From positions 62,001-126,000 of the forward strand of contig JAUICP010000006.1 of NCBI GenBank assembly GCA_030427805.1: a stretch of DNA of 64,000 nucleotides, written 5' to 3'. Source of the DNA: Bdellovibrionia bacterium (GTDB lineage: Bacteria; Bdellovibrionota; Bdellovibrionia; Bdellovibrionales; JAGQZY01). A program made the translations under genes and the position numbers. The notes below the pieces were generated by a model. That model had not been told where the DNA came from. It did not search any database and saw nothing but the letters and a program-made list of their open reading frames with translations. Below, piece after piece: positions 53,201-60,600 of this stretch (position 1 is its first letter; every line of letters begins with the position of its first letter).

Positions 53201-55193
53201 CTGCAAAAGAGTAAGATGGCTGGGCCTCAGTTCCGTTACTACCACGGAGTAATACGGAATCAGTGCCCGTTCCTCGAAGACCACTGTTAGTAACGTAAAA
53301 TCGTCTCGTACCACCAGTGGTAAACGCAATTTCATTGGCACTAGAACTATAGATACCTGTATCAGCATCCCCATTAAAACTAATACTTGGAGCTGCATTA
53401 GTACCCTGCTCTAAGTTCACAATTCCATTATTATTTAAATTTAGATCACCGCTCATTGCCACAGAACCGTCGGATTCAAAATCACCTGTACCAACAGAAG
53501 CCCAACTAAGTACTCCACTGCCGTTCGTTTGCAGAACTTGTCCGTTTGTTCCGTCGGCTGCAGGAAGCTCCCAAATTATGGATGCAGCATCACCAACGGC
53601 ATCAGGGGCGCGGAATCCAACATAGTCAATTCCACCCGCTCCAATGTTTGCCGCAAGTTCTTCAAAGACAATAGCTCCACCTTCTCCAGCTGCAGTCCCT
53701 TTCGGACCAGAAACGATGGTCCCTTCGACATCGAGTTTTTCGATAGGAGACGTTGTACCAATTCCGACATCTCCAGTTGAGGTAATGCGCAATCTCTCTG
53801 CAGGAGAGCTACCATTTTCTCGTGTGGCAAAAGAGAGATAACCCGCATAATTACCACTAATCGCATTTTCTTTTAATCCACCAATGTTAGCAAAGTCCCT
53901 CATTTGCACGCCGTCAGAGCCGCCGAAACCGAGAGTTCCACCGACTCCAACACCTTGAGCAGAATTAGAATTAATACTGACTAAACCTCGAGCTGTCGTA
54001 ATCGGTACAGCCGTACCATTCACCTCAAGAAGCGACCCTGGGTTATTGGTTCCAATTCCAACCTCTCCAGTCGCATCCACAAATACACCTTCATTACCAC
54101 CGTCACCACTCAAATAGTTTCCATTCAGTGGAATGTTACCTGTCATGGCAACACTACCGTCAGATTCAAAATCGCCACCGGTTGCATCGGTCACACAAGA
54201 CCAGGCATAAACGGGACCGGCACTCATTTGTAGTTTCTCAGAAGCCAAACAGTTAGGAACGGCGTCAGCACCCATGGCATCACCTGCTGCAGTACCAATA
54301 TCAAAACCACCAATGACTTGGGCCGCAGCACCATCCCAGATTTTGAGTTCATCACTTGTTGAATTATACCAAGTCACACCTTCATGGCCTGCCGTTAACC
54401 CCGGAGGATCAGTCGCATAAGTCCCAAGGTGTAAGTAGGTATTAGCTGACATGGTAATAAAACCGGAGTTGAGAATGTCATTTCCACCCATGTCGATATC
54501 GCCCGTCATAGTTCCACCGGCCAAAGGAAGTTTTGTTGCATCTGTAGCCGTCGGAGTATTAGCGACCCAGGTCGTTCCATTCCAAGTCAGAACTTTTCCG
54601 ATATCAGCTCCACCGGCCAAACCCGAGAGGCTTGCCGAATCGGCTGCAGCTCCCCCGATGTAGGTATCTGAGTAATTCTTTGTAGCAGCGTCTGTGGCGT
54701 TGGTAGGATCCGCTAGATTTTGCAGGGCTTGGTTATTGAAATCGACGGGAGCTGTCGGCGTAAAGTTGGCTCCAGCCGGGTCTGCGTACTGGGCACTCGT
54801 ACCGTTAATCAGGTTCATGAGTTCGGTGTAGTTTCCGCCACCAAATACATTTTGTAAGTTGGTTTGATCGATGTTGTTAGCGCCATCTACGGATAAAAAG
54901 TCATTTGCTCCATGCCCTTCTAACTTTGTGGCATAGCGAGCGTAGGGTACCGAGGCCATGTTGATGTTTTCAGAAAACTGAATAACACCCGTACCTTCGT
55001 TGATCGTTAAACGAATGGCGCGTGCATCACCGGGGGCAGCATCATAAGCTGTTCCCGAATCACAGGTCAAAGGAGTTACATTCCCTAAACCATTATCAAA
55101 GGCTTGATCGAGTGTTGAAGTATCTTCGTAGTCCGTTCCAGCCCTTGCACCAGAACCCACTTTTAAGTTGAAAACTCCGGCAGATGTCGACAT
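47295..55193 (-). CDS. Giant tail-fibre-like surface protein (main open frame)
   Basis: 2,632 residues of repeats. Eleven VGIGTxxPxxxLxV-type elements (VGIGTTSPIEKLDV, VGIGTAAPDSILHV), seven DTGxYxxxxxEIAFxTGG elements, and six junctions APATVTxxxxYTLPAADGTNGQVLTTNGSGVLSW followed by GDFESDGSVAMTG. Such repeats occur in phage-tail-like and Bdellovibrio adhesins and build trimeric shafts. The end has GADYAEYFAAEEELEPGDLVGLN and a leucine-zipper coiled coil (IAKLKEELNKKDQEIKSLKE), with no S74 autoprotease motif. ATG 55193 is only the first start in this frame; the open frame extends to about 55320 with natural N-terminal sequence and no start, so the true gene begins at 55401 behind a frameshift. 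Confidence 0.85.
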   Translation of the reverse strand: MSTSAGVFNLKVGSGARAGTDYEDTSTLDQAFDNGLGNVTPLTCDSGTAYDAAPGDARAIRLTINEGTGVIQFSENINMASVPYARYATKLEGHGANDFLSVDGANNIDQTNLQNVFGGGNYTELMNLINGTSAQYADPAGANFTPTAPVDFNNQALQNLADPTNATDAATKNYSDTYIGGAAADSASLSGLAGGADIGKVLTWNGTTWVANTPTATDATKLPLAGGTMTGDIDMGGNDILNSGFITMSANTYLHLGTYATDPPGLTAGHEGVTWYNSTSDELKIWDGAAAQVIGGFDIGTAAGDAMGADAVPNCLASEKLQMSAGPVYAWSCVTDATGGDFESDGSVAMTGNIPLNGNYLSGDGGNEGVFVDATGEVGIGTNNPGSLLEVNGTAVPITTARGLVSINSNSAQGVGVGGTLGFGGSDGVQMRDFANIGGLKENAISGNYAGYLSFATRENGSSPAERLRITSTGDVGIGTTSPIEKLDVEGTIVSGPKGTAAGEGGAIVFEELAANIGAGGIDYVGFRAPDAVGDAASIIWELPAADGTNGQVLQTNGSGVLSWASVGTGDFESDGSVAMSGDLNLNNNGIVNLEQGTNAAPSISFNGDADTGIYSSSANEIAFTTGGTRRFYVTNSGLRGTGTDSVLLRGSNGTEAQPSYSFAADSDTGLYSDTADELTFVTGGADAMTINSSGQVGIGTTTPTRELTVLSAGATEQYNISTAFESSIAVARQNGTVGAPTSVVDNDVIGTFMFRGFENTGGPDYYTAGYIQMEVNGTPSGANIPADMTFWVDSGAGGETQAVKIQKDGKVGIGDFSSSSVQSQLQVDGVVQIDPKGTAAGDGGQFYLYELDASAGTDYVGLRAPDDVTTTTVWTLPPADGTSGQVLSTNGTGQLGWSSLGGGGDFESDGSVAMTGQIDAILGNQGNPGISFGTDANTGFFSPAADNVAITTGGTERVRVTSVGRVGIGVDPSSILHIEGTNPNLQLNGNVDDTNISISMRGYNSGNYNHGFEMVHHDESDNSFQLNRIQAGTSKTVLHAERDTAQLGIFNPSPIGAVHITDDNNRDFYFDGHNDIFNQGPDLILRRSRGDANTLTPVLTGDKVGSLFFHSYDTSSTYRGAAGIQATATADTGANRAPTKLEFITREVGASSTKTQMELGDDGNLNMLDHNRIRLYDTGTNEYVALVAPADVTADTNLTLPNGPGTNGQVLTTDGTGVMSWTTPASGGDFESDGSVAMTGQLDLPDGSAAAPSLSYTNDQDTGFYNMGGDGWTAYSSNGADSIWFGPDYTTFLSSVHINDSINSGYVSSSAAIYTPNAPTLSIENTSENAGAASLAVFSVENSTGTQQTAYIGAVSNDGTFTPELVFGQQTAATGYNESMRITKDLDVGIGTEAPSSRLTVQEQDLTNAIYEILSLEAENGGAGGGPGLGAQMTFKAETSTSLMREQANISSSWTNAVDANRTADLKFNVTDQGVPRTAMSIAYDNYVAIHSSTDLRLEDDSGGQYTGFRAPATVTGSGVYTLPPADGTNGQVLSTNGSGVLSWQSTGAGDFLANGTVSMTGNIRLNGNYLSNDGGSEGVFVDTDGNVGIGNGAPGAKFHVYSGHTVNGEGDLILENNNWSYDMGVRFRQASFDKWHFGFSGNDTEDLHIRNNSGGYFQTWDYSTGYVGIGTAAPEEELHVEGTDTTVAVKVTNTDSTVARYPGFIVDHHKGATILGAPTFAGRTSRGTKALPTETQTGDVLASFVGLGAYNTTPNWHTGGGMEVIAIENFNATDRGTGLRFSVTPSGTTSSENAVLITESGDINLLKENEVRMQDAAGGQYVGFKAPATVTTSQTYTLPAADGSNGEVLTTNGSGVLSWSATGGGSGDVNNNGNSFGATMTIGTNDGFDLEFERNNSAVMVMDAVFLYGSGGTGAASISMAAPGGAAQPSFAFYGDDDTGMYRSGIDEISFATGATERMTLDSTGRLGIGVDPTEELHVRKDQNATTTFRVDNFTAGANADSQMILGTSSANFSFTQISSSSTGTGANSPNSSLISASGTNGLSLSGSNGVSGSISFFTDGSAEANRRMTIDNSGHTNILAEKELRLQDATGGEYVGFKAPATVTGTQTYTLPAADGSNGHVLTTNGSGVLSWSAAGGGSGDFLADGTIPMTGQFTADFGTAAAPGITFDGDEDLGIYRIAADQMAFTAAGSMKFEVNQNRFEGKDFGSAAMRSAAGVEANPAFTFVNDPDTGLFTPASNEIAFSNSGSESLRIDADGDVGIGTAAPDSILHVEPSAAPASTKGKGIKLYAQDSTGPASNTGGSILLEVGDGAGGFGSGNFSADIKSGNFFVTKGKNTAYTPGSAPDHHLFLENSWFVDSNSVFITHNVRNSANDQYFFTGAFSNSGAGTYSPSYAWVQQTGASSYAERMRIDVSGNFGIGTTSPDSLVHIDGSGAGKGLCVTGDGTCSTVPAGGEISAVAYNSEGADYAEYFAAEEELEPGDLVGLNPATGLARGYQKGDALLGIVSTNPGVIGNAELQNQDNVVLVGLVGQLPVQSDQVYYHNGFAYANDGAPLGFALASGNVYINISSTDVQQNSEIAKLKEELNKKDQEIKSLKEKNESLENRMDRLEAMMEALSASSSRAPASVE

Positions 55194-55287
55194 ATCGAGG
55201 TTGTGTGTTTCCTCGTAAAGAACACAACCATCGGTTGTTGAAATGATTTGTACGGTAAAATCGACGCTGGCCGCGTTCAGTGGAGTA

Positions 55288-55401
55288 TCATCCGGACGGA
55301 GGATGCGGCCATTGATTAAAATACAATGGGTCTGCTTTCAGCTCTAAAGCCAAAACAAAGATGAATGTAAATGAGAGAAATGCTTTTAAGTATTGATTCA
55401 T
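55288..55401 (-). pseudogene. Signal-peptide end of the giant adhesin, separated by a frameshift
   Basis: ATG 55401 opens MNQYLKAFLSFTFIFVLALELKADPLYF, a good signal peptide, but the frame ends at TGA after 37 codons. From 55320 the other frame reads LINGRILRPDDTPLNAASVDFTVQII and joins the adhesin. Removing one base of the four-A run at 55318-55321 (plus strand) gives a continuous protein reading ADPLYLINGRILRPDDTPL, matching the usual QGRI.KPDGTPL start of this adhesin class. The gene then spans 47295-55401, about 2,701 residues. Confidence 0.75.
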
Positions 55402-55544
55402 TAACCTACGTCCTACTAGTCTTTTATCGGCCTAGACATAAGCTAACTTCACAATTTAACTCTGTTTTCTCAATATAAGATGGCACTCTCTTTACCTAAA
55501 TTGAGTAGTTGTTAAGATTCCTGAAGAGAATACCGGAGGAACAA

Positions 55545-55910
55545 TTATTCCGTATAGATATGATCTAAAGAAAAGCCCTTGGAGTAGAGAATATAATTAT
55601 CCCCTGGAGCGCCTATTGGATCGGGACCTTCAATTAAAGTCTCAGAATTAAACGATGTTGAAAACACACCCTTGTATCCTGTGGCCTCTGTTTGCCCCTG
55701 TTCGATGAGAAACAATCGACCCGAAAAATCGACCGTAGCCCCTTGTAGTTTATAGCCTCCGTCGATGATGGGAGTTCCATCACCAGGGCCATCACCAGGA
55801 TCGTCACCATCACCGGATCCACCGATTCCGATTTGATGGTTAAACATCTCACTACAAGCTAGACCTGAAAACATTAAAAAGCCACAAAGGACCAAGCGTA
55901 AAAATAGCAT
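55545..55910 (-). CDS. Small Gly/Asp-rich lipoprotein
   Basis: 121 residues. Signal LFLRLVLCGFLMFSGLAC with lipobox GLAC (Cys19), then a flexible IGIGGSGDGDDPGDGPGDGTP stretch and a short C-terminal domain (YKLQGATVDFSGRLFLIEQGQ). Unknown function. It lies 143 bases upstream of the adhesin in the same direction and could be co-transcribed with it. Confidence 0.65.
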   Translation of the reverse strand: MLFLRLVLCGFLMFSGLACSEMFNHQIGIGGSGDGDDPGDGPGDGTPIIDGGYKLQGATVDFSGRLFLIEQGQTEATGYKGVFSTSFNSETLIEGPDPIGAPGDNYILYSKGFSLDHIYTE

Positions 55911-55935
55911 TACTCTAAGATTAAAGAGAAGTGAC

Positions 55936-56376
55936 CTAAAAAATAAAGGGAATGATTCGCTTCGTGCCCTTTTGATACTTCTTAAAGGATTTAAAGCGAG
56001 TTCCCAGTTCTTTTTCTTCGATTATGATTTTTATCACCAGAGTTCCAAGGAGTAGAAAAAACACTATCGAGTAAATCCCGTTCATTTCAACAAGGACTTT
56101 TGGGAGAAAAATTATGAGCAGGCTCAAGTACATGGGATGACGAACCCATTTATAGGGACCCTTTTTAACGAACTGTGCCGACTTTTTAAGGTGAGGATAA
56201 ACCGAAAAGGACTTACCCATAACGACTAGGGCCCAAAGTCCCAGAGCCAATCCCAACAAAAGAGCTAGAAACTCAACAAAATAGGTTTCCTTTGAACGGA
56301 CAAAGAACAGGTAGAGCATAGTTAAAACCTGAATGCTCACCAGTGAGGTAGAAATAATCTTCTTTTGTCGGTCCAT
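55936..56376 (-). CDS. Isoprenylcysteine carboxyl methyltransferase-family membrane protein
   Basis: 146 residues, four membrane helices and the methyltransferase end GPYKWVRHPMYLSLL and IIIEEKELGTRFKSFKKYQKGTKRIIPFIF, where the RHP and E.EL...F..Y motifs bind S-adenosylmethionine. The bacterial members methylate unknown, often lipid-like, substrates. It is first of the minus-strand run before the lipoprotein; 240 bases separate it from the plus-strand cassette. Confidence 0.85.
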   Translation of the reverse strand: MDRQKKIISTSLVSIQVLTMLYLFFVRSKETYFVEFLALLLGLALGLWALVVMGKSFSVYPHLKKSAQFVKKGPYKWVRHPMYLSLLIIFLPKVLVEMNGIYSIVFFLLLGTLVIKIIIEEKELGTRFKSFKKYQKGTKRIIPFIF

Positions 56377-56417
56377 TTTCTACCCCATTCCTTAGACGCA
56401 AAAAGCCGCGCGACCTA

Positions 56418-56448
56418 GCAAAAATCAGGAATACCTGAGGACTTTTGC
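56418..56448. promoter_or_regulatory. Bulged hairpin in the divergent region before the metalloprotease cassette
   Basis: GCAAAA-A-TCAGG, loop AATA, CCTGA-GGAC-TTTTGC: two perfect stems with an internal bulge. On the minus strand TCAGG..CCTGA is followed by five T, but no minus-strand gene lies upstream. Possible operator, leader structure or antisense terminator. Confidence 0.4.
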
Positions 56449-56616
56449 ATAATTATCTCTAATTTCAAGTATAAAATGCCTCTCCACCTCTCACTGAAGG
56501 CTTCTAAACTATTGATTACTGGTGATAACTGGATCCAATTTTTTTTAACTTTTAACGGACTCAATCTATTAACTTCGTACGACTCTTGCTTAGTTCTTAC
56601 CTTCGGGAAGTGAAGC

Positions 56617-57654
56617 ATGAAGTTAGATAGAAGAATTCAAATTTTACACCTTATCATTTTGGCTATTGTCATTAGCCTCGCGTCTTCCCATGCCGCTTAC
56701 TCGCAAACGCCCGATGCCTCACCGAAAACTACGACTATCGATTATTCGCAAAAAGCCCGATCTTCTAAGAAAAAGCTCTACGCTCAATCGAAAAAGCGTT
56801 TTAAAAAACGAAGTCGTAAAGCCAGTCGTCGTTTACGAAAAAAACGGAGCTATAAATCCAGCAAGAAAACTTTTGTCGTCAAACGACCTAGCCTGAAAAG
56901 CCAAATAAAGCGAAAAAAACAACAAAAGTTCTCCCTAGCCTTTTCTACAACCTATTCTGAATCTTCCATTAATTTTCAAGATGGAAGAGATAGCCAGAGT
57001 CTTTCGGGGCAACTCTCAGCTGGCTACCAGTTTCATAAAAACTTTAAACTGGGTGCTAGTATTGATGGCTACCAGGACCTAAACAAGCGATCTGAAGATT
57101 ATGGTGACCTCCATGCCTTTGACCTCAACGGGCAGCTTCCAGGGCTCATCCCCAAAATGGCTGCATGGCATACCCTGACGCCAATTCTTGGTTTGAGCCT
57201 GCCTCTTAGCAAAACTCTGACAGAATATGACTCCTTAAACCTCTCTTTGTCGGCGGGGTTATCCAACCTTATTCGCATCCCTAGTACGAAGCTTTCTTTG
57301 AGCTACTTGATTAACTACGCCCGAAATATTCACGAATTCGAAGAATCCCTCCGAGGCTTTGATAACAAACAACACATACTTACTAACAGCTTTGGTGCAA
57401 GCTACCAGATTTTGGACAAGCTTTCTCTTACTCTCAACTTCGCACTGAGTAGTCGATGGACCTATGAGTCGGTTTACGATTCTGTTTTCTCATCGAGCCA
57501 GACATTAAAGTACAACCTTCACAAAAATATGAGTTTAAAGTTCGGTCACATGAACAGTGGACAAACCCTCCACTCCGATGGTCGCTCGAGCAATATACAG
57601 CTTTATAACGAAAACTCTTCGGGAGTTTTCTTGGGGATTAGCGCATGGATTTAA
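56617..57654 (+). CDS. Outer-membrane barrel protein with Lys/Arg/Ser-rich linker
   Basis: 345 residues. Signal peptide about 1-29 (LAIVISLASSHAAYS), then a basic stretch from about 47 to 108 (ARSSKKKLYAQSKKRFKKRS ... KSQIKRKKQQ) without acidic residues, then roughly ten to twelve amphipathic strands (FSLAFSTTYSESS, LSGQLSAGYQF, LSLTLNFALSS, SLKFGHM) ending GVFLGISAWI. The end is not the usual Phe. Its TAA overlaps the ATG region of the metalloprotease gene, so the two are coupled. Function unknown. Confidence 0.75.
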   Translation: MKLDRRIQILHLIILAIVISLASSHAAYSQTPDASPKTTTIDYSQKARSSKKKLYAQSKKRFKKRSRKASRRLRKKRSYKSSKKTFVVKRPSLKSQIKRKKQQKFSLAFSTTYSESSINFQDGRDSQSLSGQLSAGYQFHKNFKLGASIDGYQDLNKRSEDYGDLHAFDLNGQLPGLIPKMAAWHTLTPILGLSLPLSKTLTEYDSLNLSLSAGLSNLIRIPSTKLSLSYLINYARNIHEFEESLRGFDNKQHILTNSFGASYQILDKLSLTLNFALSSRWTYESVYDSVFSSSQTLKYNLHKNMSLKFGHMNSGQTLHSDGRSSNIQLYNENSSGVFLGISAWI

Positions 57655-60600
57655 TGAAGAAACTTCTAAGCAAAACTCGATTGATGGTAATAGCATTGCT
57701 AGCAATGGGCCTTATTTCGTGTACCGAAAAAAGACCCGCCAAGTTCCCGGATGGGGCTGGCGACAATATCTTTTCGATCAGCACTCTAAAGAAAATGCGA
57801 GTCACTGGCAGCACCGGACAAGAGGCCGATGCCCGCATCTATCAAAGTAGAAATGTGTTTCGCCCACAAGTTTTAAGTCAATTCCAAGCTTCGAGTGTAC
57901 CCGGAGCCTTAAAACCCCTTTTTGACGAGCTTTACCTAGAAACGAGCACTGGCCAATCACTTGAATTCAACCTTGAGGTGAACGAGAAATACATAACGGT
58001 TTACCAGGTTCTTAATGAAGAGGTCGCCGCTCACATTAGAAACAAAGCCATCGTATCGAGCCACAATAACTCCCAGGTCTATCCTGCCTTCATGTACCGG
58101 GTCCAATCCTACGGTAAAACTAAAAGAATCAAAAACACCATCGACGAAGAAACGAGTCTTTTACGCCTTCAAGAAACATCTTGGGAAAACGCAACCCACC
58201 TGAGATTCTCACCTTCCGTAAGAAGTCGAATCATGGTGGACTTCCCTCAAACCATTAAACCTCAAATGTTTGGACTCGAGCAGTTCAACGGAATTCAGTT
58301 TGAAGTCACTCTTGCTGAGTCCGAAGAGATGTTTAAGGAGAGTCCCTCATTCGGTAGACTCCTTCCCGTAGCCAGTAGTAGTGCTCCCGAGCAGATGAAA
58401 CTGCTTCTTGATGAACTCTATCTTCCTGGAACTCCAGGGGAGCAAATTCAATTAAAAATCGCATTTGATAGCTCCTATATGACGGCCTATAAAGTCAGTA
58501 GCAACCCTGAAAATCTTTCGTCCATTCAGCAACAAATCAGTATTCAATCTGAAGATGGAAAGACCATCACTCCCCTTTTTAAAGTTCCCGTCATCTCTTA
58601 CGGAAAAGTCGCACAAATAAAAGATGATCAAGGATTCAAAGGCCCCACTCTTTACCTAGAAGAGTCGAGCTTTTCTGAGGCAAGTCACGTACAAATTCCC
58701 CTGAATAAAGACCGCAGGCTCGCCGTCGACATGCCCCTTAACACCGATGATGCCGGCAGAGAAATTCTGAACTCGCGGGATTTCGACCAGCGCATTTTTA
58801 CGGTCGGACAATTTGAGAGCGTGTCGGGTCTAAATATCAATTTAGATGATAATGCACGAATATTAACGCGCACATTTAGCAGTGGCCTTTATATTTTTAA
58901 AATAACGACTCTCAATGATTCGAGCATTACTGAGCGCAGAAGGCAGCTTCTCGCTCAAGGTCAAGATCAAGAGAGAATCCGTCGATGTACCCCAGAAGAA
59001 GCCTCTCAGTCAGGACTCAATCCCGGCAATTGCGTGGTTGTTATATCTCATAGAGTTCCCATCCAACCCATTGAAGTCTTTTTGCCTTCAATTCAAGCCG
59101 ATAATGATATTCAATCTCCCACTCTTTCAACAAGACGGGCGCTCAATCCGGGAGCTCAGTTTTTAATGATTATCGATTCGAGTGCCACTCCTGAAGTTAT
59201 TAGAGATGGTCTCACGGGTGACCTCAGAAACACCCTCATCGTCGATCAAATGAGAAATCAAGAATTTCTTTTTAGAAGAACACTACTCGATTCTCCAAAT
59301 CGCTTTCCACTGACCTTTCCTGGTCTCAATGGTCAACTCGAGATCGTGAAGTTTTATTTTGAAGAAGAGCGAGTCGTAGTAAAAAGAGCCTATGCTCTCG
59401 ATCCCCATCCTAATAATACAGAAACGGATTTTGAAGAACTCATTTCCCTTCCAGCTCGTTATTATGTTCGAAGGAACCAAAACGAACGGGGCGAAGACCT
59501 CTGGTCTGATGAATACATCGAGAGTTCACCCCAGGCTGAAGGTGCAATCGCCATCATCGACTGGAGACAAAATACAATTCCAATCGTTGCCTCTCCCCTT
59601 TCTTACTTTGGGGCAGGTCAGTGTTTAATTCGCCAGGCGAATAGTACTGTGGACGATATTGACATGCGCCTACCCTCTGATGGAGTTCTTAACTTCTCTC
59701 TTGAGGGAACCTATGCCGTTCACCCTTACCCCGGTTGTAGTTACCAGTGGCTGACCTCTGGCTTAATTCATTATTGGTATCCGTCACAAGCGAACTTTAC
59801 CTTCAAGGAACGTATCTCTTTTAAAAAGTATAATGGAGAAAACGACGTTCCCGACATCGAAGCCATTCCCTACGAGGCCCAACGTCGGCTCGGATACGGT
59901 ATTTTCACATTTAGAGGCAAGAATCCCAATGAGTACAATAATATCGGACGCATTGGCACAAGACCACCCCTTCAAATGCAGCATAGTTTTAGAAATGGCA
60001 AAGTTATTACCTATACTCTTGCAGGTCTTCCGACCAATGATGGGCGTCTGCGCGCAGGCCTTATTGAAGCCACTCAAAGTGTCATCGAAGACTGGAACAG
60101 AACCCTTAAGAAGGCTTTTAAAGACACTCCCCTTGAGCGCCAGGGTAACTACTTGGCTCTCGAAGTTCTAGAGGACGATTCGGCCCAACTGGGTGACCTC
60201 GATAAGAACTTTATTTACTGGCTCGACAAAGATCTTCGCATGAAAGTTCTAGGAATGGTTAACCCTTCTCCGAATCCGCGCTCTGGAATTTTTGAAAATT
60301 CAGATGTCATGGTTTATGGCGGAAACATTCGCAACGTTTTAGAATGGGAAAAGGATCGCGCTCTCGCCCGTAAAGAATACAACGAAAACATGAAGTATCG
60401 AGAGACCATTGAACGTCTGAATCAACTTGAAGATATCCAAGAACAAATCGATGAGGAACGTCGCGAAAGAGTCCGTCAGGCGGGCGAGAGAATGCGCGCT
60501 GAAATGGAAGCTCTTGAGGCGAGAAGAGATGGCGAGGCTGGCGACAGCCAAGAGGTCGCTATCCCTTGGTATTCTGATATGGATTTCACAAGCTTTAATC

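Noticed and set aside
47295-55193. Repeats in the adhesin region as CRISPR or tandem DNA array
   Set aside because: Repeats are protein-coding, long, degenerate and in frame; no short identical spaced repeats.
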